A DNA stretch of 54,351 nt from Acetobacteraceae bacterium (GTDB lineage: Bacteria; Pseudomonadota; Alphaproteobacteria; Acetobacterales; Acetobacteraceae): NCBI GenBank assembly GCA_003506895.1, contig DNXO01000084.1:258131-312481 (forward strand), read 5' to 3'. Numbering within the stretch: the stretch's first letter is position 1; the number at the start of each line of letters is the position of its first letter. Positions 8,109-16,751 of the stretch are shown here, piece after piece. Below the pieces are notes generated by a model, which worked only from the letters and a program-made list of their open reading frames with translations, made no database searches and had not been told where the DNA came from. Position numbers and translations under genes: made by a program.

Positions 8109-9228
8109 TCGCCAGAACGGTTATCCCGAGGACCGCGGAAATCACCGATCCGGTAAACACGGCCAGCTTAACCTCCGCCTGGATGGGGCTGCCGTGGAAG
8201 CCGAGATCGCCGATGAACAGGCTCATGGTAAAGCCGATCCCGCACAGGGCCGCCACGCCGAAGACGTGAAGCCAATCCAGGCCCGCCGGCATGCGGGCAC
8301 CGCCGAGGCGAACCGCGATCCAGGTTCCCCCGAATACGCCGGCGGGCTTGCCGATGACCAGCGCCAGGGCGATGCCGAGCATGACGGGTGTGCCGAAATC
8401 CGCCAGGGTGACGCCGTCCAGTCGCAAGCCAGCGTTTGCGAGCCCAAACAACGGCAGGACCAGCCACGTTACCCAGGCGCCCAGACCCGCTTCCAGGCGA
8501 TGGCCGGTGTCGTCCATCGGCACCAGGAATGCCAGGGCCACGCCCGCGATCGTGGGATGGATGCCCGTGCTCAGGACGCATGCCCACAGGGCGACGCCGC
8601 CGGCCGCATAGACCCACATGGCGCGGACGCCACTGCGGCGCAGCGCGTAAAGGCCGCCGCAGATCACGCATGCGGCCGCCAATGGCAAAGGCGCCAACCG
8701 GGGCGTGTAGAACAAGGCGATCACCGCGATCGCGCCCAGGTCGTCGATGATCGCCAGCGCGGTCAGGAAGACCTTCAACGCCATCGGAACCCGCCGGCCG
8801 AGAACCGACAGCGCCGCCAGGGCGAATGCGATGTCGGTCGCGACCGGCACCGCCCAGCCGCGCAACCGAACCGGATCGGACAGGTTGAATCCCGCGTAGA
8901 TCAGGGCCGGCACCACCATCCCGCCCAATGCCGCCAATCCCGGCGCCGCGATCTTGCGGCGGGAGGCCAACTGCCCGTCGGTGATTTCCCGCCGTATTTC
9001 CAGGCTGACCGTCAGGAAGAACAGCGTCATCAGTCCGTCGTTGATCCATAGGTCCAGCGGCAGAAAGCCAAGCGGCAGGGCCATCAGGCGAAAGTAGTTG
9101 TCCGCGCTGGAGGCGTTGGACCAGGTCAAGGCCACCATCGCCGCACCCAGCAACGCGATGCCGCCGGCCGCTTGTCCGCGAAGGAACGCCAGCAAAGCGG
9201 ATAGGCGGCGCGGGGGAACGGTCGTCAT
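8041..9228 (-). CDS. nhaA: Na+/H+ antiporter NhaA
   Basis: A 395-residue inner-membrane antiporter with about 12 hydrophobic segments. The motifs that define NhaA are clear: LEIRREITDGQL after TM2, the ion-site Asp in ATDIAFALA, and the Asp pair in LAIIDDLGAI, which correspond to E. coli Asp133 and Asp163/164. It exchanges internal Na+ or Li+ for external protons and supports pH and salt tolerance. Its last 22 codons (a basic, Ser/Pro-rich cytoplasmic tail) lie antisense to the end of the substrate-binding protein gene. It is divergent from zwf, with a 129-nt promoter gap that includes an AT-rich TTATAT patch near 9299. Confidence 0.96.
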   Translation of the reverse strand: MTTVPPRRLSALLAFLRGQAAGGIALLGAAMVALTWSNASSADNYFRLMALPLGFLPLDLWINDGLMTLFFLTVSLEIRREITDGQLASRRKIAAPGLAALGGMVVPALIYAGFNLSDPVRLRGWAVPVATDIAFALAALSVLGRRVPMALKVFLTALAIIDDLGAIAVIALFYTPRLAPLPLAAACVICGGLYALRRSGVRAMWVYAAGGVALWACVLSTGIHPTIAGVALAFLVPMDDTGHRLEAGLGAWVTWLVLPLFGLANAGLRLDGVTLADFGTPVMLGIALALVIGKPAGVFGGTWIAVRLGGARMPAGLDWLHVFGVAALCGIGFTMSLFIGDLGFHGSPIQAEVKLAVFTGSVISAVLGITVLAIRSRSGRTPPGRSNPSKTPASP

Positions 9229-9357
9229 GAGGGGAAATCAACTCCGTCGGATTTATGGCCGCCTCGGACAGTAGCCGCCCCCAAGGTGGCGGTCGTCCAT
9301 TATATCGTGTAGCTAATCATGCTGCACCTGCGAAGGGCATGACGAGGAGAGCTTTGG

Positions 9358-10833
9358 ATGCCGAAGATCATACCCGTTGCCATCTTCGATTGCGTCGTTT
9401 TCGGCGCGACCGGCGACCTGACGCTGCGGAAGCTGCTGCCGGCGTTGTATTACCGCTTCCGCGACGGGCAGATGCCCCCCGAGTCCCGCGTGATCGGCGC
9501 CGCGCGCTCACATCTGACGGATGAGGACTTCCGCGAACGTGCGACGAGGGCGCTGGAAAAGCACGTGGCCCCCGCCGATCAGGACCCGGAAACGATGCAG
9601 CGCTTCCTCGGCCAACTGCATTACGTGGCCATCGACGCCACGGCGCCTGACGCTGACTGGGGACGCTTCACCCCGGTGCTCGATGACGATCGCGTACGCG
9701 TTTTCTACCTCGCCACATCGCCCGATCTCTATGGACCGGTCTGCAAGGCGCTGGGTGCCAACGGGCTGGTGACCGAACTGTCTCGCGTCGTGCTGGAAAA
9801 GCCGATCGGACACGATGCCGCCTCGGCGCATGCGATCATCGAGGACGTGGCCACGGTCTTCACCGAGGCGCAGACCTTCCGTATCGACCACTATCTGGGC
9901 AAGGAAACCGTCCAGAACCTGATGGCGCTGCGCTTTGCCAACACGATCTTCGAACGTTTGTGGACCGCCGACGTGATCGACCACGTGCAGATCACGGTCG
10001 CGGAGACGGTCGGGCTGGAGGGTCGTGGCGGCTACTACGACAAGTCCGGCGCCATGCGCGACATGGTGCAGAACCACATGCTGCAGCTTCTGTGCCTGAT
10101 CGCGATGGACCCGCCTGTGTCGCTGGATGCCGACCGGGTTCGCGACGAAAAGCTTAAGGTTCTGCGGGCGCTGAAGCCGATGGAACCGCATGAGGTCGCG
10201 GGCCTCACCGTCCGTGGCCAGTACACCCAGGGCGCGATCGACGGCAAGCCGGTCCCCGGATACCTTGCCGATCTCGGCGCCGATGAGGCATCCAGTACGG
10301 AAAGCTTCGTTGCCCTGAAGGCCGAAATCCGCACCTGGCGCTGGGCTGGCGTTCCGTTCTATCTGCGAACCGGCAAACGGCTGCCTTCAAAAGTGTCTGA
10401 AATCGTTATCCAATTTCGGGCGCCTCCGTTTTCCATCTTCCCGCCTGAAGCGGCGGAGTGGCGGCCGAACACCCTGATCATCCGCCTGCAGCCCGAGGAG
10501 GGAATGCGGCTGGAGATGATGACGAAGGACCCCGGCCCGGGTGGCCTGCGCCTGTCCCCAACCGGACTCGACATCAGCTTCGAAAAGACCTTCGGCAAGC
10601 GCTTCCCCGACGCGTATGAGCGGCTGCTGATGGACACGGTGCGTGGCAACCCCACGCTGTTCATGCGTCGCGATGAGGTCGAAGCCGCCTGGGCCTGGGT
10701 TGAACCCATCCTGGAAGCCTGGGCCGCTCGGCCGGATCATCCGCGCCCCTATCCCGCCGGAAGCTGGGGTCCGACGGCGGCGATCGCGTTGATCGAGCGC
10801 GACGGGCGCACCTGGCATGAAGAGATGATGTAA
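9358..10833 (+). CDS. zwf: Glucose-6-phosphate 1-dehydrogenase
   Basis: A 491-residue enzyme catalysing glucose-6-phosphate plus NAD(P)+ to 6-phosphogluconolactone, the entry to the oxidative pentose phosphate and Entner-Doudoroff routes. The nucleotide-binding motif GATGDL is at 16-21. The active-site signature RIDHYLGKE is at 175-183, with the substrate-binding Lys and catalytic His region expected. FYLRTGKRLP is the conserved C-terminal motif. The start is set by AGGAGA 7 nt upstream of the ATG. The usual partners pgl and edd are not adjacent; hemC follows after 42 nt on the same strand. Confidence 0.97.
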   Translation: MPKIIPVAIFDCVVFGATGDLTLRKLLPALYYRFRDGQMPPESRVIGAARSHLTDEDFRERATRALEKHVAPADQDPETMQRFLGQLHYVAIDATAPDADWGRFTPVLDDDRVRVFYLATSPDLYGPVCKALGANGLVTELSRVVLEKPIGHDAASAHAIIEDVATVFTEAQTFRIDHYLGKETVQNLMALRFANTIFERLWTADVIDHVQITVAETVGLEGRGGYYDKSGAMRDMVQNHMLQLLCLIAMDPPVSLDADRVRDEKLKVLRALKPMEPHEVAGLTVRGQYTQGAIDGKPVPGYLADLGADEASSTESFVALKAEIRTWRWAGVPFYLRTGKRLPSKVSEIVIQFRAPPFSIFPPEAAEWRPNTLIIRLQPEEGMRLEMMTKDPGPGGLRLSPTGLDISFEKTFGKRFPDAYERLLMDTVRGNPTLFMRRDEVEAAWAWVEPILEAWAARPDHPRPYPAGSWGPTAAIALIERDGRTWHEEMM

Positions 10834-10875
10834 ACCCGCTCTTCTGTTTCGTGTCCAGGGTGCTAAGAAAACCGG

Positions 10876-11796
10876 ATGAATGCGACCGCGATCCGGGTTG
10901 GCACCCGTGGCTCTCCGCTGGCTTTGGTCCAGACCCGGAACTTCATGCATCTGCTGGGGCAGGGCGAGGACGTCATCATCGCGACCACTGGCGATGCGGT
11001 GCAGGATCGGCCGCTGGCCGATATCGGCGGCAAGGGCCTGTTCGCCAAGGAAATCCACGAGGCACTGCTGGACAACCGCATCGACTGCGCCGTCCACAGC
11101 CTGAAGGACCTGGAAACCGAACTGCCGCCGGGCATCGTTCTGGCCTGCGTGCTGATGCGGGAGGACCCGCGCGACGTGTTGATCCTCGGCCAGACCTGCG
11201 GCACGCCGGACCCGGCCGACCCTCTGGGCGCGTTGCCGCACGCGGCGCTGGTCGGAACGTCCTCGGTGCGGCGGCAGGCGCAATTGCTGCACGCGCGCCC
11301 CGACCTGCGCGTGGCCTCGATCCGCGGCAATGTCCAGACGCGGCTACGGAAGCTGCGGGAAGGCGAATGTCAGGCCAGCATGCTGGCGCTGGCGGGCCTG
11401 AACCGGCTTGGGATGAATGTCCCCGGGTCGGTGGTGCTGGATCCGAACGTGATGCTGCCGGCCGCCGCGCAAGGCATCGTCGGGATCACCGCGCGCGCCG
11501 GCGACACCGCGTTGCTGGACTTGCTCGCGTCGATCGAGAACCGAGCGTCCCGCATCGCAGGGACCGCCGAACGGGCATTGCTGGGTGAACTCGATGGGTC
11601 ATGCCGGACCCCGATCGGCGCTCACGCCCGTCTGCTGGACGATGGCAGCCTGACCCTGACTGGACTGGTCGCGCGGGCCAACGGCTCATTCCTGCTCAGG
11701 CGTTCCATAACCGGCGCGCCGGCGGACGCATCCCGGCTCGGCCGGCAGCTCGGCATCAGCCTTCGGGCCGACGCCCCGGCCGATCTGTTCGGCTGA
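10876..11796 (+). CDS. hemC: Hydroxymethylbilane synthase (porphobilinogen deaminase)
   Basis: A 306-residue cytosolic enzyme that joins four porphobilinogen units into hydroxymethylbilane in tetrapyrrole synthesis. The N-terminus VGTRGSPLAL is diagnostic. The catalytic Asp is in HSLKDL, and the cofactor-attachment Cys is Cys243 (LDGSCRTPIGAHA), matching E. coli Cys242. RGNVQTRLRKL is the cofactor-binding Arg-rich segment. It follows zwf on the same strand but with no functional link; hemD is not next to it. The 3' end faces a convergent phosphatase gene, with a compound hairpin between. Confidence 0.97.
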   Translation: MNATAIRVGTRGSPLALVQTRNFMHLLGQGEDVIIATTGDAVQDRPLADIGGKGLFAKEIHEALLDNRIDCAVHSLKDLETELPPGIVLACVLMREDPRDVLILGQTCGTPDPADPLGALPHAALVGTSSVRRQAQLLHARPDLRVASIRGNVQTRLRKLREGECQASMLALAGLNRLGMNVPGSVVLDPNVMLPAAAQGIVGITARAGDTALLDLLASIENRASRIAGTAERALLGELDGSCRTPIGAHARLLDDGSLTLTGLVARANGSFLLRRSITGAPADASRLGRQLGISLRADAPADLFG

Positions 11797-11856
11797 CGGA
11801 ACCGGCCTGCCCGCCCAGCATCGCTTCGGAACATCCGGGCCGCGGACAGACGCCGG

Positions 11857-11892
11857 CCGGTCAAATGCTCCATCACGTGGAGCGCAGACCGG
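11857..11892. terminator. Compound stem-loop between convergent hemC and phosphatase genes
   Basis: An outer stem CCGGTC (11857-11862) pairs with GACCGG (11887-11892), and an inner stem GCTCCA (11867-11872) pairs with TGGAGC (11878-11883) around a 5-nt loop. It lies 60 nt after the hemC stop and just before the phosphatase stop on the other strand, so a shared terminator is likely. No T-run follows. Confidence 0.5.
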
Positions 11893-11900
11893 TCCGGAGG

Positions 11901-12572
11901 TTACTCGTGGGCAAGTACCCAGTCGTTGATGAAGCTGGCGAGGCCGTTGGCGTGGAAATCACGCTTCAGCGCGGCCTCGTCGTAATCGTCCCGCACCCAA
12001 TCCAGGAACGGTTTGCGGCCTTCGGCTTCTCGTTGATATTGCAGAAAGAACGCATCGAGTATCCCGGTCTTCGCCTGCCGGATATGGCCAAATCGCCAAG
12101 ACAACTGCCGTAACGCGTCGGCGGCGGTGCCCCCTTCAAACATCACCATCAGTCCGGAAGCCAGGCCCGCCCGGTCGGCGCCGGACTTGCAATGCATGAT
12201 CGCCGGCGTCGGCATGGAGGCGTAGATGGCATGCAGGCGCAGGACGCGGTCTTTGTGCGGCGCGCCCCGGCTCTCGAACGCCATGTCGTGGAACTGGAGT
12301 CCAAGCTCCCGAGCCGTTTCGCGCGAAAGGGCGTCAGAGCCACTTTGGGTCTTGCCACGCAGGTTGACCAGCGTGCGGATGCCCAGGCGCTTGGCCATCC
12401 GGCGCAGGCGGAACGGGGTCGGATGATTGCAGCGATAGACCTTGCCCGGGATCACCGTGGCCAGATTGCTCCAGACCAGCCGGAGGACCGCATGGTCGAT
12501 GAACAGCGAATCGATCCACGCCACGGTCCGTCCCTTGGCGGAACTGAGATCGCCCTTGAAGATGGAGTCCAT
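11901..12572 (-). CDS. Protein tyrosine / dual-specificity phosphatase-like protein
   Basis: A 223-residue protein with the cysteine-phosphatase loop HCKSGADR at 127-134 (HCX5R; nucleophile Cys128, Arg134). The preceding region (GKVYRCNHPTPFRLRRMAKR, LGIRTLVNLRG) is the usual opening of the bacterial DSP-like family. A general-acid Asp could be the one in FHDMAFE (Asp96). The start at 12572 (MDSIFKGD) is chosen because similarity begins soon after it; an open frame continues upstream but reads like intergenic sequence. No signal peptide is seen, so it is probably cytoplasmic. It lies 83 nt downstream of the hydrolase gene on the same strand. The substrate is unknown. Confidence 0.82.
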   Translation of the reverse strand: MDSIFKGDLSSAKGRTVAWIDSLFIDHAVLRLVWSNLATVIPGKVYRCNHPTPFRLRRMAKRLGIRTLVNLRGKTQSGSDALSRETARELGLQFHDMAFESRGAPHKDRVLRLHAIYASMPTPAIMHCKSGADRAGLASGLMVMFEGGTAADALRQLSWRFGHIRQAKTGILDAFFLQYQREAEGRKPFLDWVRDDYDEAALKRDFHANGLASFINDWVLAHE

Positions 12573-12655
12573 GTGTCTCGCGGCTGAACCTTTGGAAAGT
12601 GGACTGATATGGTCATGGCCCGGGGGCGGACGCAACCAGAACGCTGCAATCGGCC

Positions 12656-13615
12656 TTACGAGCCGATCAACCCCTGCCGCCGCATCCAGTCTTGCACCAG
12701 CCCCGCTACGGCATCCGAATTCCGGTCCATCATCGGAAAGTGCGAGTTCCCGGTCATCCCGGCGGCTGGCAGATCGAGGACCTCCGCAACGCAGCCGGCT
12801 TCGCGCAACGCGCCAAGATACCGGTTCACCCGACCCAGCATCTCCGGCCACATCGGGTCCCCGGAGATGTAATCGCCGACCACCACCAAATGCGGCACGC
12901 CGCGCAACGCCGTCAGGTCAAGACCGTCCGGGTCGGGCGCGCCGGACGGCTCGATCCCGATGACCGCGCGCACCGTGTCGGGCGCATGCAGCGCCGCGGT
13001 GAAGCCGAACGCACCCCCTTGGCTGTGGGTCATCACCACCGCCGGTCCAACCTTGCGAACCAGCGCGTCGTAAGCGGCCTGGGTTGGCGCATCGTTGCCG
13101 CCCCAGCGCGGCACGATCTGCTTGGCGAACTGGTCGAAGCAATCCACCGGAAACAGCGTGCCCCGATACGGCGTCCGCGTCCCATACGAACCCGGCGGGC
13201 CGAACCGGAACAGCTCCCAACATTCCTGCTTCGACCGGAAATGCGGCTCTTCCGGATAGATCTCGGGAAAGCGCGACCACGAAGCCCGTCCGCGTTCCAC
13301 CGCGTCGGAGACGAACACGTCATGCCCCGCGTTCAGGAACCAGGATTGCCAGCCGGGCGCGCCGTCCGGCTTGGTTTCCCAGGTCGCGCCGGTCATGCCG
13401 CCACCGTGCCACATCAGCAGCGGATAGCGGGCGGCGGGCGCCTCCAGGCGGACAAATTGGGCGTACATCTGTCCAGTCTCGAAATCGCCGTCGGCTGAGA
13501 AGACGCGAGGCGCCGCGCCTTGCGTCAGCACCATCGGCCGGGCTGGCAGGCCGGTCAGCGACACCTGATGGCCGCCGATGTGAAAACCGCCGATCTCGCG
13601 GACCTTCATCGCCAT
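12656..13615 (-). CDS. Alpha/beta-hydrolase (esterase-like)
   Basis: A 319-residue alpha/beta-hydrolase. The oxyanion segment HGGGMTG is at about 70-76, the nucleophile elbow THSQGG has Ser198, and a C-terminal catalytic-His candidate is in GNSHFPMMDRNSD. Three ATG codons cluster at the start. The one at 13615 is preferred because GGGAGG ends 6 nt before it; the ATG at 13621 would abut the ribosome site and the one at 13609 would sit 12 nt away. The YISGDPMWPEM segment near the end resembles large esterases that bind bulky substrates. No signal peptide is seen. The substrate cannot be predicted. Confidence 0.85.
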   Translation of the reverse strand: MAMKVREIGGFHIGGHQVSLTGLPARPMVLTQGAAPRVFSADGDFETGQMYAQFVRLEAPAARYPLLMWHGGGMTGATWETKPDGAPGWQSWFLNAGHDVFVSDAVERGRASWSRFPEIYPEEPHFRSKQECWELFRFGPPGSYGTRTPYRGTLFPVDCFDQFAKQIVPRWGGNDAPTQAAYDALVRKVGPAVVMTHSQGGAFGFTAALHAPDTVRAVIGIEPSGAPDPDGLDLTALRGVPHLVVVGDYISGDPMWPEMLGRVNRYLGALREAGCVAEVLDLPAAGMTGNSHFPMMDRNSDAVAGLVQDWMRRQGLIGS

Positions 13616-13652
13616 GTGCATCCTCCCTTTCGACAGCGATTGGCAGCTCGCC

Positions 13653-13671
13653 ATGACGCATGGCAATCGCA
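13653..13671. repeat. 19-nt element shared with 20102-20120
   Basis: ATGACGCATGGCAATCGCA here and ACGACGCATGGCAACCGCA at 20102-20120 differ at two positions. Both lie 38-48 nt upstream of a minus-strand start codon (hydrolase at 13615; DUF2126 protein at 20054), so they may be a shared promoter or operator element rather than chance. The rest of the 322-nt gap 13616-13937 holds a C-run near 13755 and no gene that I can support. Confidence 0.35.
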
Positions 13672-13937
13672 GCCGAAGAACACACACCACGAACAGGCCT
13701 GAAGGGAAAGCTGTCGTCCATTCGTGCCACTCGGGATCAACCCCAGCGCACCGTCCCCCCCCGGCTCAGAACGACGCGAACCATGGCGACAACGATCTGG
13801 ATCGGACAAGGCGTTGCCGCGTGTGGCGTTGAACTTCCAGGCTGTGACCACGCGACGTTTCGAAGTAGCATCCGACAGGGGCCGGTCAGGCCGGCGACGG
13901 CATGCCCGTTGGATTCAGGAAGCGGCGGAGGCTTTGG

Positions 13938-16589
13938 GTGACGGGCACAACGATAGCAGGCACCAGCGGGGCCATCCTGCTGGTGACGACCGTTCAGAAC
14001 CCGTTAAGCATCGCCGCCGGCGGCTACGTGCTGGGCTCGTCATATGCGATCGGCAGCAACACGTCGCTCGATTGGACGATTACCAACGCCGGAACGCTGC
14101 AATCGGGCGGAACCGGCGCGCTGTCCGACGGCATTGTCCTGGAGGCTGGCGCCGGGACCTCCTCCACCGCCGTCATCGGTTATATCGACAACACCCGATA
14201 CGGCGCTATCCATGGTTATGATACGGGCGTTTGGATGCAAGCCGCCGGCACGGTTTTGAACCAAGGCACCATCACCAGCATCTATGGAAAGAACGCCTCG
14301 AAATTCGGCTATTCCTATAGTGCCGGCGTCTTTACCCCGCTGGCCGGGGCGGTCCTGTTAGGCGGCGGATCGGTCACCAATGCCGCCTCGGCACTGATCA
14401 GCAGCTATGTCGAGGCCGTGAATGTCGGTGAGGCTGGCACCGTCCTGAATGCCGGGACCATCCAGGCCACCGGTAGCCACGGCGCCTTCGGTGTCGTTCT
14501 CCCGGCGGGCGGAACCGTCGTGAATCAGGCCGGTGGAACGATATCCGGGATGGACGCCATTCTGGCGTTTGCCGGCGACACATCAGTGACCAACGCGGCC
14601 GGCGGCACGATCGCCGGTTCGAACTTCGGGATCGACGTGATCAATGCCACGGCCACGCTGCTGAACGGCGGCGTGGTATCATCCGGCGCGCGGACGGCCA
14701 TCGGCCTGGGTCAGGGTGGCATCGTCAGCAATATCGCGGGCGGGACCATCGCCGGCGCGGAGTATGGCCTCTACGCCAATGGCCCCGTCACACTGATGAA
14801 TGCGGGCTCGATCATCGGCACGTCGCAGGTAGGCGCGGTGGTTCTTGCCGCCGCGACGATCAGCAACGCGGCGGCTGGCTTCATTGCGGGCCATTATGAC
14901 GGGATCTATGTCGGGGGCAGCGCTGCCTCGACCATAACCAACAGTGGAACCCTCCTTGGAATCGCGGGCGATGGCGTCGGCGTCGGCGCGGGTGGCACCG
15001 TCGTCAACACCAGCAATGGCACGATCACCGGTCACGCATTCGGAATTCTCGGGGTCCACGCCGCCGATACAGTAACGAACGCGGGAACGATCGTTAGCGG
15101 GCAGACCCGATACGGCGCCGGTGTCGGGCTGACGGCCGGGGGAATCGTTACCAACCAGTTCGGTGGCTATATTGGGGCGCAATGGAAGGGCGTTCAGATC
15201 GGGGCGTCCTATACCGCCAGCATTGGCGGCACCGTCGTCAACGACGGCACGATCATCGCGCGCGATGTCAGTGGGAACGGCGCCGGGGTGTGGATCCACG
15301 GGCCCGGATTGGTCGTCAACGCGCCGGGCGCTGCCATCGTCGGCGGAGCGGATGGTGTCGTCGCCTATTACCAGACGACCCTGGTCAACCAAGGCACCAT
15401 CTCGGGCGGCGAAAACGCATTCATCGCCGTCAAGGCCGGCTTTGCCGACCGGCTGATCGTCTCACCGGGCGCTGAATTCCAGGGCCTGGTGAACGGCGGC
15501 AATGCCATCGGATCGGCGGTTTACACCACGCTGGAGCTGACGACGGGGGCCTCCGCCGGCACGATTGCCGGTTTCGGCACCCAGTTCGTCAACATCGGCA
15601 AGATCGAACTGGACGCCGGCGCCACGTGGTCGCTGGGTGGCAGTGTCGCCACCGGCCAGATCATCCAGTTTGACGGCACCGGCACAAGCCTGACGTTACT
15701 GAACCCAACCCAGGTCGCCGGCACCGTCGTCTCGTTCGGCAGCTTCTCCGGTTTGCCGACCCTCACCGGCTTCGGCATCGGTGATACCCTGGTGCTGGCG
15801 GGCGTCACGGACGTGACCGGCGTAACGGTCGGATCGGGCAGCGTGCTGTCGATCACGCAGGCCAGTGGTCCGGCCATGTATCTTCAGCTCGACGGGACGG
15901 ACGGCCAAACACTCGCGTTCTCCACCACGGATGGCGCCACCGACATTACGGTTGCCTGCTTTGCCGAGGGCACCCGAATCACCACCCCACGCGGTGCCAT
16001 CGCCGTCGAGCGCCTGCGCGAGGGCAACGCCGTCCTGACCGCTTCGGGTGCGTCTCACCCAATTCAGTGGATCGGCCGCCGCACCCTGGATTGCCGGCGT
16101 CATCCGGCCCCGGATCGGGTAAAACCCATCCTCATTGCCCGCCATGCCTTCGGCCACAACCGGCCGAAACGCCCGCTGCGCCTGTCCCCCGATCACTCCA
16201 TCTTCATCGACGACCTGCTGATCCCGGCGAAACTGCTGGTCAACGGCACCACGGTCATGCAGGTCGATGTCGGCACCATCACCTACTATCACCTGGAACT
16301 CGCGCACCACGACGTCGTGCTGGCCGAGGGCTTGCCCACCGAAACCTATCTGGAAACCGGCGGCCGCTCCGCCTTCGAGAACGGCGGCGCGGCGACCCAG
16401 TTGCATCCGGATTTTACCCCGGATGAGGCCCGCGTCGCCATGGTGTGGCGCAACTTCGCCTATGCGCCGCTTGTCGGGTCCGAGGAACAGCTCAACCCAA
16501 TCCGCGCGCGGCTCGCAAGTCAGGCGGCAATGCTTGGATACCCAACGGATGGGATGAAACCACGTCGCTCGCGAACGGCAGCCGCGTAA
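13938..16589 (+). CDS. Repeat-rich (beta-helix-like) protein with C-terminal Hint domain
   Basis: An 883-residue protein. Residues about 10-570 are degenerate repeats of the type TVVNxGTIxG / NAGTIxxxGxxGVxxxAGGTVxN, typical of a right-handed beta-helix as in autotransporter passengers. A short Gly/Thr-rich stretch follows. At Cys674 begins a Hint (Hedgehog/intein) domain: CFAEGTRITTPRG, VERLREGNAVLTA, PIQWIGRR, LRLSPDHSIFIDDLLIPAKLL. Hint domains self-process through the leading Cys. There is no autotransporter barrel and no clear Sec signal. The GTG at 13938 is preferred because GGAGG lies exactly 6 nt upstream and the opening TGTTIAGTSG fits the family; an ATG at 13902 lacks a ribosome site. 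Probably secreted or surface-associated. Confidence 0.85.
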   Translation: MTGTTIAGTSGAILLVTTVQNPLSIAAGGYVLGSSYAIGSNTSLDWTITNAGTLQSGGTGALSDGIVLEAGAGTSSTAVIGYIDNTRYGAIHGYDTGVWMQAAGTVLNQGTITSIYGKNASKFGYSYSAGVFTPLAGAVLLGGGSVTNAASALISSYVEAVNVGEAGTVLNAGTIQATGSHGAFGVVLPAGGTVVNQAGGTISGMDAILAFAGDTSVTNAAGGTIAGSNFGIDVINATATLLNGGVVSSGARTAIGLGQGGIVSNIAGGTIAGAEYGLYANGPVTLMNAGSIIGTSQVGAVVLAAATISNAAAGFIAGHYDGIYVGGSAASTITNSGTLLGIAGDGVGVGAGGTVVNTSNGTITGHAFGILGVHAADTVTNAGTIVSGQTRYGAGVGLTAGGIVTNQFGGYIGAQWKGVQIGASYTASIGGTVVNDGTIIARDVSGNGAGVWIHGPGLVVNAPGAAIVGGADGVVAYYQTTLVNQGTISGGENAFIAVKAGFADRLIVSPGAEFQGLVNGGNAIGSAVYTTLELTTGASAGTIAGFGTQFVNIGKIELDAGATWSLGGSVATGQIIQFDGTGTSLTLLNPTQVAGTVVSFGSFSGLPTLTGFGIGDTLVLAGVTDVTGVTVGSGSVLSITQASGPAMYLQLDGTDGQTLAFSTTDGATDITVACFAEGTRITTPRGAIAVERLREGNAVLTASGASHPIQWIGRRTLDCRRHPAPDRVKPILIARHAFGHNRPKRPLRLSPDHSIFIDDLLIPAKLLVNGTTVMQVDVGTITYYHLELAHHDVVLAEGLPTETYLETGGRSAFENGGAATQLHPDFTPDEARVAMVWRNFAYAPLVGSEEQLNPIRARLASQAAMLGYPTDGMKPRRSRTAAA

Positions 16590-16690
16590 TACCGGCCCGC
16601 CGACAGACTGATACCAGCCCACCGAAGGGCTGATTCACCCGCACCGGCCCCGCACCGTCATGGCGGGCGAAGGCCCGCCATCCACGCCTT
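16590..16690. repeat. Intergenic repeat cluster: small stem-loop plus second REP-like copy
   Basis: Just after the Hint gene, CAGCCC (16615-16620) pairs with GGGCTG (16627-16632) around a 6-nt loop, a possible weak terminator. The flanking AATACCGG...CTGATACCAG is of the same style as the ATACCAG elements near 54200-54320. At 16655-16690 the second copy of the 3682-3720 element appears, CCGTCATGGCGGGCG then CCATCCACGCCTT. Confidence 0.5.
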
Positions 16691-16751
16691 CATCTGCCAG
16701 ACCAAAGGCCCAGAGCATCAACGCAGGCTCATGGAACCCGCCAGCTCCGGC

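Noticed and set aside
8194..9051. Plus-strand open frame of 285 codons inside nhaA
   Set aside because: It is antisense to a certain NhaA gene, rich in Arg/Gln/His as expected from the complement of high-GC code, and has no family pattern.
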